A program made the position numbers and the translations under genes. From contig DATECU010000172.1 in NCBI GenBank assembly GCA_035286745.1, positions 1-23,210 of the forward strand: a DNA stretch of 23,210 nucleotides, in the 5' to 3' direction. Below the pieces are notes generated by a model. It saw nothing but the letters and a program-made list of their open reading frames with translations, ran no database searches and was not told the origin of the DNA. This DNA is from DATECU01 sp035286745. GTDB lineage: Bacteria; Acidobacteriota; Vicinamibacteria; Fen-336. Shown one piece after another: positions 7,045 to 14,793 of this stretch (position 1 is its first letter; each line of letters starts with the position of its first letter).

Positions 7045-7979
7045 GCGCCGGGTTTCCGCACAAGCACCTGCTGGGCATCGAGCCTCTGGAGCCGTCGCAC
7101 ATCGAGACCATCCTCGACACCGCGCAGGGCCTGCGTGAGGTGCTGGACCGGCCCATCAAGAAGGTGCCGGCCCTCCGCGGCAAGACGGTGGTCAACCTCT
7201 TCTACGAAGCCTCCACCCGCACCCGCTCTTCCTTCGAGGTGGCAGAGAAGGTGCTCTCCGCCGACAGCCTCTCCATTGCCACCTCCACCTCCAGCGTGCA
7301 GAAGGGCGAGACCCTCCTGGACACGGCGCGGAACCTGGAGGCGATGAACCCGGACATGATCGTGATGCGCCACAGCGCTTCCGGGGCTCCGCACTTCCTG
7401 GCCCGCCACTGCCGCTCGGCCATCGTCAACGCCGGCGACGGGGCCCACGAGCATCCCACCCAGGCCCTGCTCGACGCCCTCACCCTGCGCCAGAAAAAGG
7501 GCCGCTTGAAGGGCCTCAAGGTGGCCATCGTGGGCGACGTGCTGCACAGCCGGGTCGCCCGGTCTAACGTATGGCTGCTGACCAAGCTGGGGGCCAAGGT
7601 GGTGCTCTCGGCGCCCCCCACCTTGATGCCTCCCGGCCTCGGCGCCCTGGTGCCCACCACCCACTCGATCGACGAGGCGGTGGAGGGCGCCGACGCCATC
7701 ATGATGCTGCGCATCCAGCTCGAGCGCATGAGCGGCGGCTACTTCCCCTCGCTCCGCGAGTACCATCGCCGCTTCGGCCTCACCGAGGAGCGGGTGAGGC
7801 GAGCCCACAAGGACGTGATCATCATGCACCCCGGCCCCATGAACCGCGGGGTGGAGATCGCGAGCGAGGTGGCGGACGGACCCTACTCGGTGATCCTCGA
7901 TCAGGTGACGAACGGGGTGGCGGTGCGCATGGCCGTCCTGGTCCTGCTGCTGGGCGGCACTCAGGAGACACAGGCATGA
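7041..7979 (+). CDS. pyrB: Aspartate carbamoyltransferase catalytic subunit
   Basis: The enzyme condenses carbamoyl phosphate with aspartate, the first committed step of pyrimidine synthesis. The 312-residue product carries the carbamoyl-phosphate site STRTR (58-62), the mobile-loop Lys K88 in SSVQKGET and HPTQ (138-141). It also has SRVARSN and the C-terminal HPGPMNRGVEI and DQVTNGVAVR. No pyrI regulatory subunit is present in this window. It is coupled at both ends: ATGA with pyrR upstream and ATGA with pyrC downstream. PyrB here may assemble with the dihydroorotase PyrC, as in Aquifex and Thermus-type complexes, but that is inference. Confidence 0.97.
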   Translation: MSAGFPHKHLLGIEPLEPSHIETILDTAQGLREVLDRPIKKVPALRGKTVVNLFYEASTRTRSSFEVAEKVLSADSLSIATSTSSVQKGETLLDTARNLEAMNPDMIVMRHSASGAPHFLARHCRSAIVNAGDGAHEHPTQALLDALTLRQKKGRLKGLKVAIVGDVLHSRVARSNVWLLTKLGAKVVLSAPPTLMPPGLGALVPTTHSIDEAVEGADAIMMLRIQLERMSGGYFPSLREYHRRFGLTEERVRRAHKDVIIMHPGPMNRGVEIASEVADGPYSVILDQVTNGVAVRMAVLVLLLGGTQETQA

Positions 7980-9295
7980 GCCGGCTGTTGCTGAAGGGCG
8001 GTCGGGTGGTGGACCCCTCGCGAGGGGTGAGCGACTTCCTCGAGGTGCTGGTCGAGAACGGCAAGGTGATCGAGGTCAGCCGCAAGGCCACGGCCTCGGG
8101 TGCCGAGGTGGTCGACGTCTCGGGTCTCATGGTCTGCCCGGGCTTCATCGACCTGCACACCCACCTGCGCGAGCCGGGCCGTGAAGACAAGGAGACCATC
8201 GCCACCGGCACCCGGGCGGCGGCGGCCGGGGGCTTCACGGCGGTCTGCGCGATGCCCAACACGGACCCCGCGAACGACACCGCCGGCATCACCCGCGCCA
8301 TCCTGGAGAAGGCCAAGACCGAGGGGGTGGTCCGCGTCTATCCCATCGGCGCCATCACCAAGGGCCAGAGAGGCGAGGAGCTGGCGGAGTACGGCGACCT
8401 GCGCGAGGCCGGCTGCGTGGCGGTTTCCGACGACGGCAGACCGGTGGTCTCGGCGCGGCTGATGCGCCGGGCCCTCGAATACAGCCAGGCCTTCGGGCTC
8501 ACCGTGATCGATCACTGCGAAGAGCCGACGCTTTCGTCAGGCGCGGCGATGAACGAAGGGCCGGTGTCCACGCTCTTGGGCCTGCGGGGGGCGCCGGCAG
8601 CGGGCGAGACCATCATGGTCGAGCGCGACGTCTTGCTGGCCGAGCTGACCGGGGGCCGGGTCCACATCGCCCACCTCTCGACGGCCGGCGCCGTGGATGC
8701 GGTTAGGCGAGGGAAGGCACGGGGCGTCAAGGTCACCGCCGAGGCCACGCCCCATCACCTGCTGCTCACCGATCAGCTGGTCAAGGACAGCGAGTACGAC
8801 ACCGCGACCAAGATGAACCCACCGCTGCGCTCGGAGGCCGACCGCCGGGCGGTGCTGGCGGGGCTGGCCGACGGGACCATCGACTGCATTGCCACCGACC
8901 ACGCGCCCCACAGCGTCGACGACAAGCGGGTGGAGTACGACCAGGCGGCCTTCGGCATCGTGGGCCTGGAGACGGCGGTAGCCCTGGCTCTCGATCGTTT
9001 GGTGGCGCCCGGCCACCTGGACCTCGGCCGGTTGGTGGCGCTCATGAGCACCAAGCCGGCCCGGGTCCTGGGCCTGCCCGGCGGGACGCTGGCCCCCGGC
9101 TCGCCGGCCGACATCACGGTCTTGGACCTCGCCCGCAAGCGCAAGGTGGACCCGGCGGAGTTCCTGAGCAAGGGCCGCCACACGCCGTTCGCGGGCTGGA
9201 CGCTCACCGGCTGGCCGGTGATGACGCTAGTGGCCGGCCGCGTGGCGCATAATGACCTCCAGCACCACGCCGCCAAGCCCGCCAAGGGCAGGTGA
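7976..9295 (+). CDS. pyrC: Dihydroorotase, class I
   Basis: The enzyme cyclises carbamoyl aspartate to dihydroorotate. The 439-residue product has the metal-binding H61-x-H63 (DLHTHLREPG), an Asp pair D152-D153 in VSDDGRPV, H180 (VIDHCEE), H233 (HIAHLS) and the catalytic D308 (CIATDHAPH). Using Asp in place of a carbamylated Lys is typical of class I bacterial dihydroorotases. All active-site residues appear present, so this is not the inactive PyrC' type. The ATG at 7976 overlaps the pyrB stop; the frame extends upstream, but only through pyrB. The gene ends 16 nt before a convergent gene, leaving no room for a separate terminator. Confidence 0.96.
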   Translation: MSRLLLKGGRVVDPSRGVSDFLEVLVENGKVIEVSRKATASGAEVVDVSGLMVCPGFIDLHTHLREPGREDKETIATGTRAAAAGGFTAVCAMPNTDPANDTAGITRAILEKAKTEGVVRVYPIGAITKGQRGEELAEYGDLREAGCVAVSDDGRPVVSARLMRRALEYSQAFGLTVIDHCEEPTLSSGAAMNEGPVSTLLGLRGAPAAGETIMVERDVLLAELTGGRVHIAHLSTAGAVDAVRRGKARGVKVTAEATPHHLLLTDQLVKDSEYDTATKMNPPLRSEADRRAVLAGLADGTIDCIATDHAPHSVDDKRVEYDQAAFGIVGLETAVALALDRLVAPGHLDLGRLVALMSTKPARVLGLPGGTLAPGSPADITVLDLARKRKVDPAEFLSKGRHTPFAGWTLTGWPVMTLVAGRVAHNDLQHHAAKPAKGR

Positions 9296-9311
9296 GCCCA
9301 AGCCAACGCGG

Positions 9312-10109
9312 CTAGGGAGCCTGGGCCTTGCGCAGGACCTCGAGGGCCCCTTCGCCGAAGTACTTCACCACCAGACGGCTCCAGGCGCCGGTCTTGCGGA
9401 GCTTGTCCAGGTAATCGTTGAGCGCAGCGAGCAACTCCGGCTGGTCTCTTCTCGCCGCAAACGCCAGGCTCTGCTTGGGGCCCAGGTAGAGGCCGGTCTC
9501 GATCTCGGGGTCCTTCCTCTGCGCCAGGATGGCGTCCTCGACCCCCTCAAGACAGGCGGTGATGGTGCCGGCGCGGAGGGCCGCCGGCAAGCCGCCCGAA
9601 GGGAAGCTGTCGTCTATGTTGGCGGGCGGGACCTTGGCCGCCAGCAACGCTTCCTGCATGCTGGTGCCTTTGACGCTGCCCACACGCGCACTCCTGAGCT
9701 GCTCCAGGGTCTCCACCCGGGGGTGCGGCTTCCGCGTGATCACCACCATCCGGGTGGGGAACACCTCGGCGCTGAAGTCGACCAGTTTCCGCCGCCCCTC
9801 GGTCGCGGTGACACCCCCGGCCGCAAGGTCGCCCTTCTTGTCCAGCAGGGCCGGGATCAGGGCGCTCCAGGAGGCGACCCGGACCACCTCGACCTCGATC
9901 CGCTGGAGGCGGGCGAAGCCGTCGAGGATCTCGCGGTCGAAGCCGGGGGCGCCGTCGCCTGTGAGCGAGAAGAACTGCGGCGAGCCGTCCACCACCAGGA
10001 CCCGCAGCTTGCCACGCTGCTTGATCTCAGCCAGGTCCGAGGCTCCGCCGGAGAGAGCCGAGCCGGCGACCGTGAAGACAACCAGCCTGACGACGAGTCC
10101 TGGCGTCAT
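9312..10109 (-). CDS. Periplasmic substrate-binding protein, family 3 (amino-acid type)
   Basis: The 265-residue product starts at the ATG at 10109, preceded by an AAAGGGG Shine-Dalgarno-like stretch. It has a signal-peptide-like N-terminus (VVRLVVFTVAGSALSGGAS). The SBP_bac_3 pattern follows: GKLRVLVV, PGFDREILDGFARL, VASWSALIPALLDKKGDLAAGGVTATEGRRKLVDFS, then VGSVKGTSMQEAL and a C-terminal LRKTGAWSRLVVKYFGE. No ABC permease or ATPase is adjacent. It may therefore serve a distant transporter or a non-transport sensing role. It lies 48 nt downstream of the dehydrogenase gene on the same strand. The ligand is not predictable; a polar amino acid or cyclohexadienyl-type acid is possible. Confidence 0.85.
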   Translation of the reverse strand: MTPGLVVRLVVFTVAGSALSGGASDLAEIKQRGKLRVLVVDGSPQFFSLTGDGAPGFDREILDGFARLQRIEVEVVRVASWSALIPALLDKKGDLAAGGVTATEGRRKLVDFSAEVFPTRMVVITRKPHPRVETLEQLRSARVGSVKGTSMQEALLAAKVPPANIDDSFPSGGLPAALRAGTITACLEGVEDAILAQRKDPEIETGLYLGPKQSLAFAARRDQPELLAALNDYLDKLRKTGAWSRLVVKYFGEGALEVLRKAQAP

Positions 10110-10157
10110 GGCCAAACCCCTTTCGCCGCGCTACCGCCCTCCTTCAAGCAGGGCACC

Positions 10158-11114
10158 TCAGCACTCTAGCAGAACCTTCATCACCCCGGGTCGCCCAGCG
10201 CGCTCGAAGGCGGTGAGCCCATCGCTCAGCGCGTAGCGGGCGTGGATCAGCGGCTCCACGTCCACCGCCCCTCGCGCCAACAGGTCGAGCGCCTTGGCGA
10301 AGGGCCCGCAGCGCGAGCCCAGCAGCGTGATCTCGTCCACCACCAGCGACGACAGGTTGATGCGCGTGTCGCCGGCGTAGGTGCTCTTGAGAACCAGCGT
10401 TCCCCGGGGGCGAACCGCTCGGCGGGCCAGCTCGAAGCCCTCGGGGTTGCCCGTGCACTCGACCACCACGTCGGCGCGGCCGGGTGTCACGTCAATCGCC
10501 GAACCGGTCCGAATGCCGCGGGCGGCCAACAGGGCCAGCTTGGCCGGATGCCGGCCGACGGCCAGGAGCTGACAGCCGGTGAGAGCCAGGGTCTGGGCCA
10601 CCAGGTTGCCGAGCTTGCCGTCGCCGACTACCACCACCCGGTCGTCAGGTCCCACCGCACGCTGCTCCTGGATCTCGAGGGCGGCGGCCAGCGGTTCGGT
10701 GAAGGTGGCCACCTGGTTCGTCAGCTGGTCGGGTACGGTGTGCAGGTTGGCGGTCGGAAGCAGCAGGTGCTCGGCGAAGGCGCCGTTGCGGGCCACCATG
10801 CCCAGCACCGTCCGCCGCTCGCAGTGCGTTGGGCGGCCGCGTTCGCAGGCTTCGCAGGCCCCGCAGGCGGCGTTGATCTCGCCCACCACCCGCCGGCCTT
10901 CCCAGGCCTCGGCCCCCGGCGCCCGCTCCACCCGGCCCACGAACTCGTGGCCGGGGATGCCCGCGAAGGGGTAGTAGCCCCGGGTCAGCTCCAGGTCGGT
11001 GTTGCAGATGCCGGCCGCCAGCACCCGAATCAGCGCCTCGCCCGACGGAGCCGCCGGCAACGCCAGATCCTCGCGCAGCCGGAGCCTCCGGTCCTCCAGC
11101 CACAGGCCGAGCAC
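10158..11114 (-). CDS. Zinc-dependent medium-chain alcohol dehydrogenase-like protein
   Basis: The product is 318 residues and belongs to the MDR superfamily. The catalytic zinc ligands are C37 (GICNTD) and H56-E57 (GHEFVG). The structural zinc site is C84, C87, C90 and C98, and the Rossmann glycine motif is GDGKLG (164-169). It is slightly shorter than the usual 340-350 residues but keeps all domains. It starts with GTG at 11114, nine nucleotides after the M28 peptidase stop, with no clear ribosome-binding site, which suggests an operon. Substrate (alcohol, polyol or threonine-like) cannot be predicted from sequence. Confidence 0.88.
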   Translation of the reverse strand: MLGLWLEDRRLRLREDLALPAAPSGEALIRVLAAGICNTDLELTRGYYPFAGIPGHEFVGRVERAPGAEAWEGRRVVGEINAACGACEACERGRPTHCERRTVLGMVARNGAFAEHLLLPTANLHTVPDQLTNQVATFTEPLAAALEIQEQRAVGPDDRVVVVGDGKLGNLVAQTLALTGCQLLAVGRHPAKLALLAARGIRTGSAIDVTPGRADVVVECTGNPEGFELARRAVRPRGTLVLKSTYAGDTRINLSSLVVDEITLLGSRCGPFAKALDLLARGAVDVEPLIHARYALSDGLTAFERAGRPGVMKVLLEC

Positions 11115-11123
11115 GTGGTGGTC

Positions 11124-12815
11124 CTACCTGACGGATGCGCCGGTTTCGGCCAACGCCTTCTTGCGCGCGGCCTCGAACTCGTCGCCCGCCTTCCATGCCG
11201 GCAGCGCGGTCTCGCTCGCCACCTTGAGGCCGAGAAAGAACCCAAGCTGCGCGTCTTCCACCGCCCCCGAGAAGTCCCAGTGGCTCCCCAGTTGATCGGA
11301 CGGTTGGTGGTAGTGCTTCTCCTCGAACTCCTCCATCCGCTTCTTGCCCCAACCGGGGGGCTGCCCGATCACCTCGGTGCCGGAGTCGAAGTACGCGGCG
11401 GGGACACCGATCTTGGCCAGGGCGAACTGGTCGGAGCGGTAGTAGTAGCCGCGGTCGGGGAACTGGTCGGGGACGACCCTGCGGTTCTGCAAGGCCGCCA
11501 GACCCACGATCCACTCGTCGAGGTCGGACTTGCCGAAGCCGAGGGCGGTGAGGTCGCGGGTGCGGCCGTAGATGCTGGCGCCATCGAAGTTGATGTTGGC
11601 GGCCAGGCGCCCGGCGGGAATCGGGGGATGGGCCGCCAGGTAGGTGGAGCCCAGGAGCCCTTGCTCCTCGCCGGCCACGGCGGCGAACAGGATCGAGCGA
11701 CGCGGCGGCTCGGGCAACGAGGTCATGGCCCGGGCGATCGCCAGCATAACGCCAACTCCAGAGGCGTTGTCCAGAGCGCCGTTGTAGATCTTGTCTTCGC
11801 CGGGTTTGGCGTCCTCCTTGATTCCCAGGTGATCGTGGTGGGCGGTGTAGATCACCGCCTCCTTGGCCAGCAGCGGGTCGCGCCCGGGCAGGCGAGCCAG
11901 CACGTTGGCGGTCGCCTTCCGCTGCACGTCGTTCCTGAGCCCGAGGCTCACCTGAACGCCCAGCGGAACCGGCCGGAAGTCCCGCTTCTGGGCCGCGGCG
12001 CGCAAGGCGTCCAAGTTCTGTCCGGCTAACTCGACGAGCTTGCGGGCCGATTCCTCGGTGACCCAGCTCTTGACCGGAACCTCGCGGGTCTCCGCGGTGG
12101 CCGGCAGCGCGAACTGCTCGCCGGACCAGGAGGTCTGCACCACCTGCCAGGGGTAACCGGCGGAGGGGGTGGTGTGGATGATGATGGCGCCGGCGGCTCC
12201 CTGCTCGGCGGCGATCTCGTACTTGTAGTCCCAGCGGCCGTAGTAGAGCCGGGTCTTGCCCTCGAAGAGCTGGGGATCGTCCTCGGGATCGTTGTTCATC
12301 ATGAGCAGGACCTTGCCCTTGAGGTCCTGCCCCTTGTAGTCGTCCCACCGGTATTCGGGGGCCACGATGCCGTACCCGACGAAGACCACCTCTGCGTTGG
12401 TCACCGCCACCTCGGGCTGCTCCAGCCCGGAGAAGGCGATGAAGTCGTCCAGAAGGCGCAGGTTCAAGCTCCCACCGCCGGACCCGGCCTGGCTGAAGGT
12501 CAAGGTCTCCGGGTTGTGGCTCAGGATGCCCACGATGTCCAGGGGCTGGAAGAAGGTCCCGTTAGGGGCAGCGGGCTCCAAGCCCAGGGCTTCGAGCTGG
12601 GCCGCGATGTACTCCTGGGCCAACCGGTCGCCGCGACTGGCCGGTCCCCGGCCTTCGAGCAAATCGGACGCCAGGAATCGGGTGTGGGCGCGGATCACCT
12701 CCGGTCGGATCAGGGCGGCGGCCTGCTTCTCGGCCGCGGTGAGGGTCACGGTTCGAGAGCCAGCAAAGCCAGGGGCCGCGGCCAGGACAAGGGCAGAGAC
12801 AAGAACAGGTCGCAT
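11124..12815 (-). CDS. Secreted M28-family zinc aminopeptidase
   Basis: The product is 563 residues with a signal peptide (MRPVLVSALVLAAAPGFAG). An inserted PA-like region (about 140-260) and an M28 catalytic domain follow. Metal-binding and catalytic residues visible are H326-x-D328 (TAHHDHLG), the bridging Asp D349 (GALDNASG), E383-E384 (AGEEQGLLGS), D413 (NINFDG) and H505 (HYHQPSDQ). All are in M28 order, so the enzyme should be active on peptides outside the cytoplasm. The ATG at 12815 follows AGGAGG closely and a TAGAAT -10 box lies 21 nt upstream. It is the probable first gene of a unit with the dehydrogenase and binding protein. Confidence 0.92.
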   Translation of the reverse strand: MRPVLVSALVLAAAPGFAGSRTVTLTAAEKQAAALIRPEVIRAHTRFLASDLLEGRGPASRGDRLAQEYIAAQLEALGLEPAAPNGTFFQPLDIVGILSHNPETLTFSQAGSGGGSLNLRLLDDFIAFSGLEQPEVAVTNAEVVFVGYGIVAPEYRWDDYKGQDLKGKVLLMMNNDPEDDPQLFEGKTRLYYGRWDYKYEIAAEQGAAGAIIIHTTPSAGYPWQVVQTSWSGEQFALPATAETREVPVKSWVTEESARKLVELAGQNLDALRAAAQKRDFRPVPLGVQVSLGLRNDVQRKATANVLARLPGRDPLLAKEAVIYTAHHDHLGIKEDAKPGEDKIYNGALDNASGVGVMLAIARAMTSLPEPPRRSILFAAVAGEEQGLLGSTYLAAHPPIPAGRLAANINFDGASIYGRTRDLTALGFGKSDLDEWIVGLAALQNRRVVPDQFPDRGYYYRSDQFALAKIGVPAAYFDSGTEVIGQPPGWGKKRMEEFEEKHYHQPSDQLGSHWDFSGAVEDAQLGFFLGLKVASETALPAWKAGDEFEAARKKALAETGASVR

Positions 12816-12818
12816 GGT

Positions 12819-12842
12819 CCTCCTCAAGGAGCCACCATTCTA
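12819..12842 (-). promoter_or_regulatory. -10 box and Shine-Dalgarno of the M28 peptidase gene
   Basis: On the minus strand TAGAAT (12842 to 12837, within TATAGAAT) is followed by AGGAGG (12824 to 12819), ending 3 nt before the ATG at 12815. Unlike several other genes here, this one has a real leader and ribosome-binding site. The site decides for the ATG over the in-frame TTG at 12827. Confidence 0.5.
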
Positions 12843-12882
12843 TACGCGGCGCCCGAAGTGAATTCGGTCGCCGCTCTTGAAG

Positions 12883-12902
12883 CGGGGGGCTCCCGCCCCC
12901 CG
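12883..12902. repeat. GC-rich hairpin 1 upstream of the toxin-antitoxin region
   Basis: CGGGGGG (12883-12889) and CCCCCCG (12896-12902) form a perfect 7-bp stem with a 6-nt loop. It lies between the divergent M28 and RelE genes, so it is not the terminator of either. It resembles the GC-rich short palindromes dispersed in many high-GC genomes. Confidence 0.6.
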
Positions 12903-12922
12903 AACACCCCCGGGCCCGAACC

Positions 12923-12950
12923 GCGGCGCCCGAGTTGGAGCGGGCGCCGC
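12923..12950. repeat. GC-rich hairpin 2 upstream of the toxin-antitoxin region
   Basis: GCGGCGCCCG (12923-12932) and CGGGCGCCGC (12941-12950) are a perfect 10-bp inverted repeat with an 8-nt loop. It ends 26 nt before the RelE start. It could be an autoregulatory operator for the toxin-antitoxin unit or a dispersed palindrome. Confidence 0.6.
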
Positions 12951-12976
12951 CATCAAGCGGGGGATGATCCTCGCGC

Positions 12977-13281
12977 GTGGCCTACACGTTCGAATACGCG
13001 GACGACGCCATCGAGCACATCCGCAAGCTGCCGGCGGACCGGCGGGCGGCGGTCATGGATCAGCTCGAGGCGAGACTGGCGCACCAGCCCACCGTCCGCG
13101 CCCGCAACCGAAAGCCCATGGACCCCGACAAGAAGCTTTACGTGGCGCCGTGGGAGCTGCGGCTCGGCGATCTACGGGTGTGAATTCCGTGGAGGATGCG
13201 CCCAAGAAAGTAATCGCCGTGGCCGTTGGGATCAAGGAGCGAGAGAGGCTTCTCATCGGCGGAAAGGAAGTCGCGTCATGA
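12977..13281 (+). pseudogene. RelE/ParE-family toxin, frameshifted
   Basis: From GTG at 12977 the frame encodes a RelE-like N-terminus (AYTFEYADDAIEHIRKL, then RNRKPMDPDKK and PWELRLGDLRV). It stops at a TGA at 13181-13183, giving only 68 residues. The missing C-terminal part (VEDAPKKVIAVAVGIKERE, LLIGGKEV) continues immediately in another frame, up to the TGA at 13279-13281. Family members read GDLRV-(aromatic)-Y-D-V through this junction. The 8 nt between the two halves where 9 are expected suggest loss of one base. The second-half stop still overlaps the antitoxin ATG (ATGA), as in an intact toxin-antitoxin operon. A sequencing or assembly error is possible. Confidence 0.8.
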
Positions 13282-13679
13282 GGACGGTGGAGATCGACGA
13301 GGCCTCGCTCGCCGAGTACGGCCGCAAGCAGCGTAGGGAAGCGTGGGTGCTAACCCGGGGCGGCAGGCCTTTTGCCGCCGTGGTCCCGGTGCGCGACGGC
13401 ATGGACGCCGAGACCTTCGCCCTCAGCCACAATCCCGCATTCATCGAGATCATCAACCGCTCGTGGACCGGCTACCAGAAGAAGGGTGGTTTCTCGAGCG
13501 AGGAAGCGCGGCGCTGCCTCGGCCTGGGCAAGCCTGTACGCAAGCGCCCGCGATCGGGATGGAGCCATGCGAAGACGGAGATGGCGCACGGCACGTCTCG
13601 TGCACGCGCACGGCGCCGGCCCCCTGGGACCTCGCTACGTAGGCCGACTGCTTGTATCATACGTACATGTACAAGCTGA
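13278..13679 (+). CDS. Phd/YefM-like antitoxin with extended C-terminus
   Basis: Residues 1-83 look like the Phd-type antitoxins paired with RelE toxins. They run MRTVEIDEASLAEYGRKQRR, VLTRGGRPFAAVVPV, LSHNPAFIEII, then SSEEARRCLG. The N-terminal part should bind the operator and the C-terminal part the toxin. After G84 about 50 Arg/Ser/Pro-rich residues with no family resemblance run to the TGA at 13677-13679, 13 nt into the next gene. The usual stop may have been lost. The start is coupled to the (frameshifted) toxin reading frame by ATGA. Confidence 0.75.
   Translation: MRTVEIDEASLAEYGRKQRREAWVLTRGGRPFAAVVPVRDGMDAETFALSHNPAFIEIINRSWTGYQKKGGFSSEEARRCLGLGKPVRKRPRSGWSHAKTEMAHGTSRARARRRPPGTSLRRPTACIIRTCTS
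13655..13660 (+). promoter_or_regulatory. -10 box of the DUF6364/PIN module
   Basis: TATCAT ends 6 nt before the ATG at 13667, implying a leaderless transcript of the second toxin-antitoxin pair, independent of the first. No -35 hexamer is evident. Confidence 0.45.
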
Positions 13680-13891
13680 CCCTGAGCGTGGACGAGGGAA
13701 TCGCGAGCCGGGCCAAGCGGTACGCCGAGAGGAAAGGGACTTCGGTTTCCGACCTGGTCGAGCGCTTCCTTGATGTCGTTTCGCGACCCACCCGACCTGA
13801 GGACTTGCCTGAGCTCGACCGGCTTCGTGGTTGCCTCAAGGGGACGGACCCCGAGGCCTACCGAAAGCAACTGCTGCGGAAGTACCGGTGA
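13667..13891 (+). CDS. DUF6364-like antitoxin
   Basis: This 74-residue protein has a ribbon-helix-helix-like N-terminus (MYKLTLSVDEGIASRAKRYA, then GTSVSDLVERFLDVVS). It ends in the family-type LRGCLKGTDPEAYRKQLLRKYR. Such proteins are found immediately upstream of PIN toxins and are expected to bind DNA at the promoter and neutralise the toxin. The ATG at 13667 gives the family N-terminus; an in-frame TTG at 13652 is less likely because the -10 box lies between. Its stop overlaps the PIN start (GTGA). Confidence 0.85.
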   Translation: MYKLTLSVDEGIASRAKRYAERKGTSVSDLVERFLDVVSRPTRPEDLPELDRLRGCLKGTDPEAYRKQLLRKYR

Positions 13892-14316
13892 GGCGGCTGC
13901 TCTTCGATCTGAACGTGGTCCTTGACGTCCTCTTCGACCGCACCCCTCACGTGACGGAGGCGGCGGCGCTGTGGCGGGCGTCGAAGGAGGGCGCGGTCCT
14001 CGGCTTGCTACCGGGCCACGGCTTCACGACGGTTCACTACCTGGTGCGCCACGAGAAGGGTGGCGATTTCGCCCGACAGGCGCTCGCGGACCTGCTCAAC
14101 GTGTTTCAGGTCGCCGCGGTGGACGAGGTCGTGATCCGCCGGGCGGCGAGTCTGAACTGGACGGACTTCGAGGATGCAGTGGTCGCCGCCGCGGCCGAGG
14201 CAGCGAGGTGCGAAGCCATCGTCAGTCGCAACCCGGCACACTTCGCGAAGTCCCCCGTGCCCGTGCTTGCGCCGAAGGCCGCCCTGGGCCTCCTCAAGTC
14301 CGCTCCCGAACCCTGA
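13888..14316 (+). CDS. PIN-domain toxin (VapC-like ribonuclease)
   Basis: This 142-residue PIN nuclease has the acidic residues D7 (LFDLNVVLDVL), E24 (TEAAALW), D93 and D96 (TDFEDAVVAAAA), and the late SRNPAHF. These form the Mg-binding centre used to cleave RNA, often tRNA. The canonical second residue of DTNV is Leu (DLNV), a conservative departure that leaves the acids intact. It starts with GTG overlapping the antitoxin stop. Its 3' end overlaps the convergent SLOG gene by 23 nt. The gene looks intact, so this second toxin-antitoxin pair is probably functional. Confidence 0.88.
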   Translation: MRRLLFDLNVVLDVLFDRTPHVTEAAALWRASKEGAVLGLLPGHGFTTVHYLVRHEKGGDFARQALADLLNVFQVAAVDEVVIRRAASLNWTDFEDAVVAAAAEAARCEAIVSRNPAHFAKSPVPVLAPKAALGLLKSAPEP

Positions 14317-14764
14317 GGTGGTCCGCAAGAACCTGCCGTAGGAACTCACGCGCGGCCCGGTAGATTCCCGGGGACTGGCTCTGGCGGGGGCCAGCCACGT
14401 TCAGAACTCGGAAGGTGGCGACCCACGCCGCCACCGCCGCCGGGTCTGGGTGCTCGGCAAGATCCACCAATCGCAGGGGCTTGCCCTGGCGTCTCGCCAG
14501 GCGTGCGGTCAGCGCGGTGCCGCCGGAAAGGTGGCCACGGTGCAGGATCAGGGTGGCGTCTGAATGAACGATGTTCCACTCGGTCCGTTCGGCGTAGTCG
14601 GCGGAGGGGGTCTCGATCAGGGGATAGCGGTCGTCGATCCGGCCGTCTTCGGCAATCCGGCCGCGCGGACAGAAGCCGCCACAGGCCAGGCCGAGCTCCA
14701 GGGCCAGGTCCAGGGCGGCCCGGTCGACGCCGCTCTGGCCTCCGGAGACGATGGTGATGGTCAC
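14294..14764 (-). CDS. SLOG-superfamily protein annotated as putative molybdenum carrier
   Basis: The 156-residue product matches the putative molybdenum carrier/YpsA-related family. Landmarks are VSGGQSGVDRAALDLALELG (6-25), GGFCPRGRIAEDGRID, YPLIET, RTEWNIVHSDATLIL and SGGTALTARLA. The fold is a nucleotide-binding Rossmann-like SLOG domain. Relatives include nucleotide-sensing and cytokinin-activating LOG proteins, so a molybdenum role is only historical. It starts with GTG at 14764; no clear Shine-Dalgarno is visible. It is convergent with the PIN gene and adjacent to the repeat element. Confidence 0.8.
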   Translation of the reverse strand: MTITIVSGGQSGVDRAALDLALELGLACGGFCPRGRIAEDGRIDDRYPLIETPSADYAERTEWNIVHSDATLILHRGHLSGGTALTARLARRQGKPLRLVDLAEHPDPAAVAAWVATFRVLNVAGPRQSQSPGIYRAAREFLRQVLADHLRVRERT

Positions 14765-14793
14765 CGCTTCATGGTACCGCGGTCATAACGAAT

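Noticed and set aside
9296..9311. Possible bidirectional terminator between pyrC and the binding-protein gene
   Set aside because: The gap is only 16 nt with no inverted repeat.
10242..12029. A long plus-strand open frame (almost 600 codons) antisense to the dehydrogenase and M28 peptidase
   Set aside because: Both minus-strand genes are complete with zinc ligands; the antisense product is Gly/Val/Gln-rich without motifs.
12977..13281. Programmed ribosomal frameshifting in the RelE-like gene
   Set aside because: No slippery heptamer or downstream structure is visible at the junction near 13178-13192; mutation or sequence error is simpler.
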